A DNA stretch of 64,000 nucleotides from Perkinsus chesapeaki. Taxonomy: Eukaryota > Perkinsozoa > Perkinsida > Perkinsidae. This document shows, one piece after another, positions 1 through 11,000 of this stretch. Location: contig JAAPAO010000054.1 of NCBI GenBank assembly GCA_013115145.1, positions 1 through 64,000 on the forward strand. Reading direction: 5' to 3'. The number at the start of each line of letters is the position of its first letter. Position 1 is the first letter of the stretch. The translations under genes and the position numbers were made by a program. Under the pieces are notes generated by a model. It made no database searches and was not told the DNA's origin. It saw only the letters and a program-made list of their open reading frames with translations.

Positions 1-663
1 TTTACGAGCTTGGCGACGTTGCTGAGCAGTAATCGGACCATCAACCTCATCAAACGTTGGAATAAGACCATCAATAACCGGAGTAGTTGATGTAGTTGAC
101 ACACCAGACCTGATGTAGAGGGGGTTAACACCACTTTCCTCTCTCAATGAAGGCACAGGCAAGGACGTCGATTCAACAGAAGTGTCGGGATTGTAGAGCT
201 TGGCAAAAGACTGAGGGAAAGTAGGAGAAAAGAAACTGCGCGGATCGTAGGCCAAAAATTTGGTCGCATTGATCTTAACATGTCTAATCTCCCTAAGTTC
301 CGATTCAGAAGGTTTGTCAGCAACTACATCGGAAGATACCAGAATCGGATAAAGCGAAAGACCCAGATTCAACCTGAACTCCTCACAGTCTTCCACACCA
401 AAAGTCTCACAAAAATAGTCAATACTATCATTCAAGTACTGCTTCACCAAAGAGGTATTAATACCGGCCTTAAGCAAAAGCTCAGAAGGGATACTTTGTA
501 GACCTTTATAAACCACCGAAGCTAATCGAGTCGATACAAGAGAGGCCTCAAGGCACTTGCCAGCACATACACCAGTTAAACAGTCGATCACGAGCTCATC
601 CAAAGCGGACACGGGAAGAGGCAATTCCTTGCCTTCGAATAAGGATACAGCCCGAGGTGCCAT
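1..663 (-). CDS. Partial protein of unknown function (3' end outside window)
   Basis: An uninterrupted reading frame of 221 codons runs from an ATG at 663 down to base 1 with no stop, so the gene continues past the left edge. The protein begins MAPRAVSLFEGKELPLPVSA; its first third is Leu/Ser-rich and the last third is rich in Ser, Thr and Pro (for example GVSTTSTTPVIDG). I see no transmembrane segment, signal peptide or known catalytic motif. It is divergent from the plus-strand gene starting near 824, so the 160 bp between them may be a shared promoter region. I do not recognise the family; a retroelement gag-like protein is possible but nothing here proves it. Confidence 0.5.
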   Translation of the reverse strand, partial: MAPRAVSLFEGKELPLPVSALDELVIDCLTGVCAGKCLEASLVSTRLASVVYKGLQSIPSELLLKAGINTSLVKQYLNDSIDYFCETFGVEDCEEFRLNLGLSLYPILVSSDVVADKPSESELREIRHVKINATKFLAYDPRSFFSPTFPQSFAKLYNPDTSVESTSLPVPSLREESGVNPLYIRSGVSTTSTTPVIDGLIPTFDEVDGPITAQQRRQARK

Positions 664-823
664 ATTAAGAGCCAGAACCCAACCTTACTAAATATTAGAG
701 AGACTTATTAGTTAATCTGCATTACAAACTAGTAACTTAAGCGTAACACAGCTAAAGGAGCTATGGAGCAAATCTATAAGGAATCTATAAGGGGACAGAA
801 TACACAATCCTTCACACACAGCA

Positions 824-2497
824 ATGGATGTTCGAGGGTCTACAGATAATCTTTTCGCGGAGGGCGCCTTTCGGCGCCTCTACAAGACATGGTGCGCCGG
901 CACAGTACCTATCCGAGATTCTGCATCTTAGATTCGAGGATCAGAGCAAACCAATCCTTAGACGGCTATTTCAAGTATCGGCTAGTTATTCATCCGGTGT
1001 CCACTATGTAGCCTTGAGTCGATACAAGGCAGATACCAGAAATCACATCGAAAACCGTCAGCCCGTACCCCGAAAAGTGGAGATAGTCATGCTGTGACTG
1101 TGACAGTGTGACAGGAGCAATGTCTACGATGGTTCTTAAACAATACTATTGTTGAGTTGAGTGAATCAATATATTAACACGACATTTGTGGGATTATCGG
1201 CTTTACCATTCATCCGCAACCAGAGCAGGAGCTTAGACGACTTCAAGATGAATGTTCAGAGCTTTATCAAGAGCTACGACTTCGATGGAGTTCTATTCGA
1301 GGTTTGGACGACATCATTCCCGCAAGGAAAAGACTGGTACGTAGTACGCAAACTGGGGAATGCAACCAAGTCACTAAGAACGGGTAAGGGTGCTGCTGTA
1401 ACAGCATCGCTAATGTAATAGCCAACAGGAAGGCAGTCGAATATTTGAGTACTTCATATAGGTTTATGGCGGCCAACTTTACCACCTCAGTTGCGTTGTG
1501 GGATGACTTGAAGGCTTATCAACCATGGATGTACATGGACGACAGCCATGCTATTTTCGACTCTTTGGATGTCGATTTCGAAAAGCAAATCACCCTAGAC
1601 TGGACACAAGACGTTGTGACTCGTCTCATGAACTACACAATGAAGCCTTCAAGACTATCTCTTGGTGTAAGATCACCGACTATCTTTCCTGTATTTCGTA
1701 TTTGGTCAGATCATCCCTGAGGCCCTCAGCCGCACTAAGCCTTCTGATATCTATCGCCATCTCGTTGATCTTGGGGCACCTACATATGGTAATGGACATT
1801 TCGAAGACTACTATAATAATACACAAAAGCAAATAAAGGAGAAGCGTGATCTTGAGAAGAAATTAGGTCTCCGTGGTCTAAGCTTCATTTTCCCTAGTTT
1901 CGACTTACCTTCTTATAATACATCATCTCTGATAATCGCCGCTGCCCAAGTACGTAAGTTATCTATCTAACAATAAAGATTGAGGAACAGCTGCCAGTAA
2001 ATTCCTATGAAAAAACTATGACAAACGACACGAATGCTTGGTCTTGCAGCGACACTATTGTCTTGTTCGCACAGGATACTTCTACAATAATCGTCGTCTA
2101 CTCGTATATCAGCCGAGAATCCTTTTTCATAGTTCCCCTTCCTTGTGCTGGGTGTGGCTGGCTAGGCGACAGTTTTTTGCTCGCTAACTTTTACGAGCTT
2201 TTCACACGACCATCTTGTGGTTGCGTTCAAGTGAAACTTCCACTGTATAACCGTAGAGCTGCTGTGACAGCAGTGCTGTCCGTTGACGACGGTTTGCCGC
2301 CGCATATATGTTTAGACTTCAGCCTTGTAGAACGGCTGTCGGAAATAGTCAACCAGTTAGTTCGGTCAATTAGAATAGCAGTTGGCGAACTTGGACAGAA
2401 TTTGTCGTCGTTATCAGCCTATGCGGGCTCTTGCCAATATACGTTATCACTGGACAGGACGAGCAGGAAGAGTCAGAAACGTGGTCGAGCTTCTTGA
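824..2497 (+). CDS. Multi-exon hypothetical protein
   Basis: The supported exons are: one ending at 1383 (charged, coiled-coil-like, with EQELRRLQDECSELYQELRL), 1462-1666, 1710-1949 and 1979-2497 (stop TGA). The introns 1384-1461, 1667-1709 and 1950-1978 start GTAAGG, GTAAGA and GTACGT, end in AG, and their phases close exactly. Recognisable stretches are YQPWMYMDDSHAIFDSLDVD and DIYRHLVDLGAPTYGNGHFE. A candidate first exon starts at the ATG at 824 (MDVRGSTDNLFAEGAFRRLY), but its junction is unresolved. The last exon looks less protein-like after about 2090 and may hold a further intron. The function is unknown, and a decayed mobile-element ORF cannot be excluded. Confidence 0.4.
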
Positions 2498-5097
2498 AGA
2501 TAATATTCCTGTTCAGGAACCCCACTCCAGACGCATATATCTCAAGTGGGAGATCGCAATTGGAGAACGAAAACTTAGAAAAAATAGCATTGTCATGTTC
2601 AAGGGGAAGCTCTGACAGCAATTGGGGTGCAGGACGCTAGCGCATCCTTGTCGCTGTACCAATCTTCTGTAGCACACAATGGGTCTGTCCCGGTGTTAGA
2701 AGGTAGAAGCTAAGCTAAGGCTATGAAGATGATGCAGTTCTATCGAGTGATGATTGGCTTCTTACTAGGCTTTCCTTCCCTATATCATCCAGTGCAGTTT
2801 TATCGCAATTAGCAAATCACTAGCATGGGTCAGCTTCCGGCAATCCTTTATGGTACCGACACCATAAGCTGGGCAAGTTTCTTACAGTGCAATGCCTGAA
2901 TACGATATTCGGTATAACCAACTACCGAACGCAATGCATGTAAGGGAAGTGTCACAATGCCATCCTAGCGAACTCATGCCATGTTGTACATGAATCCTTA
3001 CAGGGATATCACTCGAAGCCATTATCAAACTTGCCAAAAGGGTGGTCTGTCCTAACTTCGTTAGGCATTGCAACTTGGAGGTTGCCCAAGTGGCCGGGGT
3101 TAACTCCCGCATGACGTGACAATGTGTCGGGGAAACCTGCGTTCGCCCCTTCCTGAACGTTGAGTCCTTTTTAAGCTAGAGCACATCGAAAAACCCTACC
3201 TCGGAGACTGTCGATGATGCAACAGCCAGCCCCCAGGCTATTATAAGCATCAAAGGCCCTTCAACCGCAAGCACGGCTACTAGGAGTTCGCCGCTGGGGA
3301 AGGCATATGTGGTATACCTAGGTAACCCACAAGATATATAATTGCCTGCGCACTGCTCTTGCTTACCAATCGCTAAAAGGGGTTAAGCCTAACCATATAA
3401 GAGCTACAATTCCAATTATCCCCTTCCCTCGGGGCAGCTTCAAATCTTCTGACGTATGCGATGCAATCAATGAAGCAAAGATCCTCTGTGCAGCTAAAAG
3501 CCTGGAAACCACCAAAATGAAAGATAGTCGCCTGAGCAAATTAATCTCTAGCGATACACTTGAAAGGTTACAGGTCATTCTCTTTGATCATTGGCCATGG
3601 GACGAGCAAAAATCTATCACTCGCAGATTCTCCTTCTTTGAGAAGGCAAACTATATCAGCGGCGACTATGCCAAGCACCTGCGTATCAAGCTCCACGTTG
3701 TCCGACACGCAAGGCTACCAACCCGTAGAGACAAATCCGGTCCTGGCTGCTGAGCACATGCCGTAAGTAGCAGCACCGATGAGATTCCGCAATCGCAGAT
3801 CACTGCAAGCATGTGAGATATGAATGCCAGTATCGGCGATCCGAGACCGTCGCCTGAGGAACAGATCCGGCAGGGTTATCACTAGGGAGCCTCCACTAGG
3901 GAGGTTTTGCTGGATGAACGCTCGCAATGTTGACCTCCACACCAATCTGAGGTAAATGGGTTGTCGACTCACTTCCGTAAATCCTAATGTGAATCCAAAA
4001 TAAAAGAACATGCAACTGCCAGCAAGCAGCAAAGAAGGTAAAGCCGGACATCAGACCTGTCCCCGCCGATGGTAGCCGATGGCATCTGGCACCACGGAAC
4101 CATCTAATCGAGGCCTACTCAGCCACTTACAAATAATACATAGGAAGAATCAAACAGGAAGCCATAACGAGCCCTAAATTCGCAAGGGCCTCAATCCAGT
4201 AAACGAACTCGCAGCTGAAGTGGCTGCCGTATGAATGATGAACATGCGGGGACCATGCAGAGATATGAGTGGTAGCTGAGGAAATCGAATCAAATACTTT
4301 ATATATTTTATATTTTTCTACCTTCGGGTTGTTTGAATACAACAATATACTCCGAGTCGAGTCCTGAGATACACATCTGTGCCTAATCGTCCTCAGCAGC
4401 ACCAACCTCTTCCATCGCAGTTCACGAGAACTGCCGTTGACTTTTTGTTGTGCAGCTTATGATCAACACTCAAGACGAGGTCGAACGCAAAACCTTCATT
4501 CGCTGAAGCATGCACTTGGCTCCTATATATGGCCATACCCTCCTCACCTGCGCTCATTAGATCAGCGTTGTTATTGGATTGCCGCTTTGGATCGAGTCGC
4601 TCTACAAGGCGCGCTCCCTTCACGAGTTGGTCACATGGCAAGCTATCGACCTGTAATGAGTGCGTACGCGTGTGAGGATCGAACGCTTTACTTTAGCCGC
4701 CACGGTCTCATTAAGCAGAAGCAACTTCGTTCCGGGGGCTCTCACTATGTTACGAGCGTGCAGTAGCCCTCTGGCTTGAGGGCTGGCCGATGCTGGCCAC
4801 GAGTAACAAAACGACCCCAGGTTGTATCTATACCGTATCAGTCACGGTACGGCTTATCATTGGTAACTAGCGTTGTTTACCTGTCCGTCGTGGGATCTGA
4901 TGTGTTTTGAGAGTGTGCCGAGGGATACGACCTCGCCAACCCGATCACGGCTTTTGATCGTGCAATATTAGTGAGCGCAGCTATCAGTGTTATACCGTAC
5001 GCGAATCGTGCTAGCATTATGGCGTATTTTACACTGCGAAGGCACTCCCAGACAGAGTAACACAAAGCTGCTGCTGATCGTTAATATTGACACCGGA
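2498..5097. other. Interval without a confident gene
   Basis: Apart from the exon-like block at 3322-3753, I find only short overlapping frames with no family motif. A minus-strand frame at 4393-4641 has some protein-like composition but no identifiable start, splice sites or domain. The 3' end of the CFAP57 gene bounds this interval on the right. Confidence 0.4.
3322..3753 (+). CDS. Exon-like open block, unknown product
   Basis: A stop-free stretch of 143 codons begins directly after a splice-acceptor-like TACCTAG and ends at TGA (3751-3753). It reads as plausible protein, for example IPIIPFPRGSFKSSDVCDAI and LERLQVILFDHWPWDEQ. No ATG-started upstream exon could be joined to it with confidence, so this is reported as a likely terminal exon rather than a whole gene. 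No family is recognised. Confidence 0.3.
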   Translation, partial: VTHKIYNCLRTALAYQSLKGVKPNHIRATIPIIPFPRGSFKSSDVCDAINEAKILCAAKSLETTKMKDSRLSKLISSDTLERLQVILFDHWPWDEQKSITRRFSFFEKANYISGDYAKHLRIKLHVVRHARLPTRRDKSGPGC

Positions 5098-8000
5098 TCA
5101 TGCAAGAGCTCCATTGTCAAGGGGAGGTAGAATTTCTCGTTTCACTCCAGCTGATCTAGGCACCGATTGTTCGATCTCTTCCAGCTGCTGCCTCAATATT
5201 TCTATCTCCTGAGATGAGAAGAGTACCGAAAGCCGCTAGAGAATATATTGCAACCCGGACGTGACGGTAGCAAAGCTATCGTTTTGTGCGAAATCGATCG
5301 TGAAGCCATGGCGGTTCAGCGAGTGAGCAAGATATGGAAGTTGACTGTTCAGCATGCTCACCCTCCGCTGCATAGCAGCTTCTTTTTCATAGTTCGCCAA
5401 GTCGTCAACTGATGAGCTTGCAATCTCAGAATGCACCGTGCTACCAGCCGAACTAAGTCGATCGTCGGCTGCACTTTCATTCTTATGGAGGGCCAGTTCC
5501 CTTCGTAAGTTGTTGATTTCTCGTATTAGTGCCACGTTGTCTTGCATCACACGCATGTTCGTAGTCCGATGAACCTGACACATGTCGACTACGCTCAAGG
5601 CTGTTCGGGGCAGCCTCTTTAAATAGCCGCGTGGAGCTTCTACTGTGGTCCAATCGGACACCTTACCTCAGCGTCCTTTGCAAACTTCTTCTTCAATGTT
5701 ATCATGCACTTCTCAAGATAGTCTCTCTGCCTATTAAACGCTTTTTGGTAGCTGTTAGCTGAGAAAAATTCGGCGAGATCACAGGCAATCGCGGGATCAT
5801 TCGCCAAGTGGAGCGTCAACTGCGGTGCGCAAAATCTTATTATGAAAGCCCCGACGGAGCTCACCTTGGCAATCCTGCTCATCAAGTGCGTCACCATTCA
5901 GGCTTTCGTCTCTATCTTTCAAGCCGTCATTCAGTATCAGAGTATGGTAAAGTCGAGTAACATTTTTCTTCAACTTTCGAGGATCCATAACCTCGCGATA
6001 AGACTCTCTCACAGCGATTTGGGATCCCTAAAGACAAGCGACGCGGGAACTAGGAGGGCACTTAATATTAAACCTTTCGGTTAAGGTATGGAAACACTTT
6101 ACTAACATTATTAATTACCCACTCACTGCCAATAGCAGTGACTAGTGTTGATGAAATGTAGGATATCTCTAATTTAGGAAGTTCATCTTGTTACTCAAAC
6201 CAGTCCACTGTGCTCTGGTCACCAAGGTCTGATGCTTGACCCGATTGGCAAGCGGGCAAACGGGAAGATTCAGATGAACTGCTCAGAGAAGGTCCTTCTC
6301 AAAAGGGAGATGAACTATACTTTTCTGGTCGCTTACTTCGTGGCTGAGATGCTGCTCTTTGATTTTACTTTGTTGTTCTTTGATCTCTAGTAGCAGCGCC
6401 TACCAGAGAGAAATAGGAAGCCAGAGAGTGAAAGGCTATCATACCTTTTGTTTCATGTTCATCTCGGAAACCTCCAAGCTCAAATTCTTATTTCGTCTCA
6501 TGCACCTGAGAGTGAAGCGAGACTCCATATCTGCTGTAATGACCGTCGCTGACAATGGTTCACTCAAAGTCTATTTTCGGCAGATTTTCACTTCGTTCAT
6601 CCCCGACGCGACTACTAGCGGGGTCGTCCCTAGCTACAGAGTTCATTTTATTCTCGTAACAGAACGTAGCTAGTAGCGTGCCTATATTTCAGGCCCTAGG
6701 ACGCCTCAACTTTCACGCACCAACTTCTGGTCGGATGGTGGCTGGCACTTACTCCTCAATTTCGGCATCCATGGAATGCGTCTGGACCTTCATCTTTGCT
6801 ATTTCATCAGCCTTCGGGTCGACTTGTTCCTTCAGTTCCTACGAGCGAAGAGATTATTGCGAGCTCAGCCATCAGCTTTAGAAGCACCCTTATCTTGTAG
6901 TCCAAAACGAACTTGAACTTTTCGAGCTCCTGGTTTTGCTTTCTCAGTTCGGACATCCGTCTGTCCTTATCTTCGATCGTCTTTTCTCTCTCTTCCATCT
7001 CCTTAGCGTTAGCTTCTTGTTCTTTCACCAACGCCTCTATCTTCTCTTGCCGCCGCTGCGTCTAAATAACTTTCGTCACTATCGCGAATCAGTAAGCCAG
7101 AGATCTCCTTGCCTGCTGAATTGAGCTCTTCAAACTCTCTTCCTTATACCCCATTTGTCGCTTAAGGTCTTCGTGATGCTTCCTGAGCACCGTAAAGTCC
7201 TGCTTGTCGGGCGTAGATGACACCTACTTGTGAATGCCCGCTTGCCCTCGGAGCCTGACCTTCTCGTCCTTCTCGTTACCGAGGAGCGCTTCGTATCTTC
7301 CAAATAGTTTCGCGAGACATATTGGAGAGTTGTTAGCACCTTCGCTTAACAGTTTCTATCTCATCATCAGCTTCTCTCTCGATGGCCCTGACAAGGGTGG
7401 CAGGAATTTCGAGCTATATCATCATCGGGCGTGTGGTGTAGGGGTATCACGTCTGCTTCGCATGCAGAAGGACCCGGGTTCAATTCCCGGCACGTCCATA
7501 TCCTACTTCAATTTTTGATGGTGCTCGGCAAAGTCCTTGTCCTTCGCTTCCAGTACGACCGCTCTCGCTTCTCTATTCTTTCGTCGCTCCTCCTCGAAGA
7601 CTCTCTCCATCGCCTCCGTGATATCTAACAACAATCGGAGCTTCAAAACCGTTTAACAATCTCATCAATAGTATTGTAGACATAACACCAACAACAAGAA
7701 TAACAAGTCGTTGTCAACAAGAACATTGCAACAATGCCTCTATGCCTTCAAAAGCAGCACGGAAATGTTAACTGAAACTAGCTCTCAGGGTTATCACAAG
7801 CGAGTCGCGTTTCATCATAAACGGGAAACCCTTACTTTTATGTTTTGTCTCGATGGTCTCCCTCATAATGGCCCACTCCATAGACTCTTTCTGTGAGCTC
7901 GAGTTGAGTTCATCCAAGCTAACACATAACAATTGTGGCTCCTAGGTTTCGATTTCCTTAACACCGTTGGTTCTCAAGGGCCATCTTGTGCTCAAAAGTG

Positions 8001-11000
8001 TCCTTCAGTTCCTTCAACTGATCCTCGTGGGACTTATCGAGCTGGAAGAGCTCCTCTTCATAACCTAACAACCCTCCAACATTGGAACCACGACGTGCAC
8101 ACTACTGTACCGTTGGAATGACATTCTCGAAGATAACAATTAGAAAGTGTAATCCTGCATACCGATTCTCCTTTCAAAGCCTCTAGAATGCGTGGTAACA
8201 CTCCCACAATTCAATCTGCGATGATGACCGTGCCAGCTGCTCACCTCCCTGCATGATGTTCTTGTCTTCTTTCAACTGCTCATAGCCCTCCACTTCTGCC
8301 TTCATCAAATCTGAGTATTCACTCTCCAGTTGGGAAGCCTTCTCTCGATGCTGCTCATCTCGGAGCCTAGCAACAACAACCCACATGGCCGCACAACCAT
8401 AAAACACTGCAGAAGTCAGCGTGGTTGTTCTTCCCGAGTGTATCGGACTATTCGAAGGCGCGCAAGAAAAACTAACTTCCATCAATGATTCTCGATGCAC
8501 CTTAGCGATCACTAGAGGATCTTCAAGCATTCCAATATCCTCCCCTCAAAACCGAGCTTAAATTCTTCGAACCTTGTCACCTTTCGTAGAACAGGCAAAT
8601 ATCATCCTTTTCTGATCGTTTTGTGACCCCTGATCGGTTGAAGGAGAGCAGTTTCAACCAGCGCACAAAGTGTAAATTTTGATTTGAAATGTAGAATTGG
8701 GAACCCATATGGCATAATGATGAGCGATGATGTCCTCTCGCTGGAGTTGCTGACCTTAGCTGATAATCTATTTGGTGGCGAAGCTCTTCAACTTGTCTGT
8801 CTAGCTCCACGAGCACCCCTTCCCTCTTCTCAAGGTAGGCTCTCGTAACAAGCGCCTCTTCAGAACGCGGCAAAGCTGGTGGACCGATGGCGGCCTTACG
8901 CAGATTCCCATCTGGACCTGACTAGTGGTTCCTAGCTCAACACTGTGACGAATCAGACTCACCGGATTTCTTAGTTGCTAACAATGTCGCACGATTGACC
9001 TGAGTACACAGCAACTGACATAGGCTTCGATGGCGTCGTCGATACAAGAGGGCCCGTACGGCAAGCTAGCGTACGGGAATATGTTTGAATCTTCTTCTCT
9101 CATTGGAAAAATATTTTCTGAAAAACTTTCCCTCCGCATCTCAGAGGTAGAAACACCCTCTGTCCTTCGAGGAACATATTTCTGACTTTTGGATGGTAAA
9201 GACGCCGACTCGAGACAAGTAGGCACGTACATTTTGTATATTCTAATATGAACTATAATATTGTATATTAATAATATATATACCACTCTATATATATAAA
9301 AGAAGTAATAGTAAATCTTAATCTTAGACAGCTATATATCCATACAAACTCCCATCAAGGACCAACTAGTGCTATCAGTGAACTTCAGTGACACCACACC
9401 TCTCGCGGAAGTGTCAATGCAATCCCGATACGCTTAAGCCCTTACTGGTGAAACTGGAGTTGGCTCTTGTATGGATGCTGTTGCCATGTGAGGAAGCCAG
9501 ATTTGGAAGATGATCAATGAACCGTCTTCCGATACCGTAAGGAGATGACCGTCATTGTAGGAGATGATCATGCGACTAATACCGCCGCGGTGTGCCTGAT
9601 AAAGGAAGGCATATTGGCTCTTAAACAGGTAACAGAACCGCACCTCAAGCTCCATAAAGGACTTCACTAGCCCCGACTGTATGTGACGCTTGGAGGACCT
9701 CTTCGATGAGAAGCTAGGTACCGTGAAGACCTGATTCAAGAATGCTGAGCTGTATTTGGGACTCTGACAGGGACGAGTGTGCTAAACGAAGGAAAGGATG
9801 AAATGTTCAAGTCAATCGAGTACTCAACCGGGTTAAGTAATCGATAGACTTTAACATTTGAGGGTTAAGTTAACCCTTAAACGGCGACGCCAACTACGCA
9901 AAGTTGAGTGCAAATTATAGAAATTCGCAAAGTGGGAGGGTATGCTCACCTTGAGTGTGCTGGGCAGAAGTACCTTGCCATCACGGATTGCCTCAGAGTC
10001 GGAGTGATCCTCCAGCATGGCGCTGACTGGCAGTGAAAGTCCAGGAGAAGGACGATGAGACGCTCCCAGAGATTTGGCAATCATCAGGGATGAACTCCCA
10101 AAGAGCAGCATTGGTTTTGATGACAGTGATGTGGGTACGACAAGTGGGTGAAGGCTCGGCATGGCAACTTGGGGCACTCCACTTTTAGTCTTGAAAAATG
10201 ACACCATCCACAAAAATAGTTGCGATCGACTCACCTTGGCCATTCGATCGATCGGAGTTAGTCCAGCAGCATCATTCATACCTCTTCGACTCAGCTCATC
10301 ATCCCAGAAGCTTCGCATTGCCGTGCTTACAGAGGGCCGCGTATCATAAGTTGTCTCCTTAGCTGTAGATGGGTCGCCGGTCCGTCCGACTTCTACTATA
10401 GTGCCATCGGAGCAAGTTATATAAATAACATTTTTCGACGAATGACGCTGTCGAGGAGCAGTAGGTTGTTTTGTGCCAAGGGAAGAACTTGCGCCCTGAA
10501 TATAGCAACAAGGGTACTTGAAGAGTCCATAAAATTATTCGCCTAGGCGGTCGTAGGTTCAATCCCCGCCCGAGGCATTTTTCTAACTTACGGTGGAGCT
10601 CATTCCTTCCGCCGTTACGTTCGCTCCTTGCAGTCCCTGAAAGTAAAGACCTCATCTTGCATTAACCGAGCTCCCCTACCGTCACGGCACCATGCGGTAT
10701 CGTTGTATCTTGCGACTTCGCCGGTACCAAAGCCAGACCGACAGGGCGAACGCCTTTGGTCTTTGGACGCCATTCCCGGACACTCCTACACATTCCCCCC
10801 ACACCCTCCACGCCCAGCAAAGCATACTCATATCTGGGCAGAAGGATGACTAGTGGGTGGAGGGAGGACCTTACACTACACCATCTGAAGTGATCACCGC
10901 AATTGTCGTGTCGTCTTCGCTGAACTCCATCACTTGGACCCGCCTAGCAAGCAGGAGTTGCGCGAATGAATCAATGGCCGGCAGCGAGCTGTGCGTTTGG

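Noticed and set aside
5640-5897. Extended N-terminal part of the frame (LTLHLANDPAIACDLAEFF) as CFAP57 coding sequence
   Set aside because: It lies between a GTGAGC donor at 5864 and a TTTCTCAG acceptor at 5759; removing it restores phase and the family sequence.
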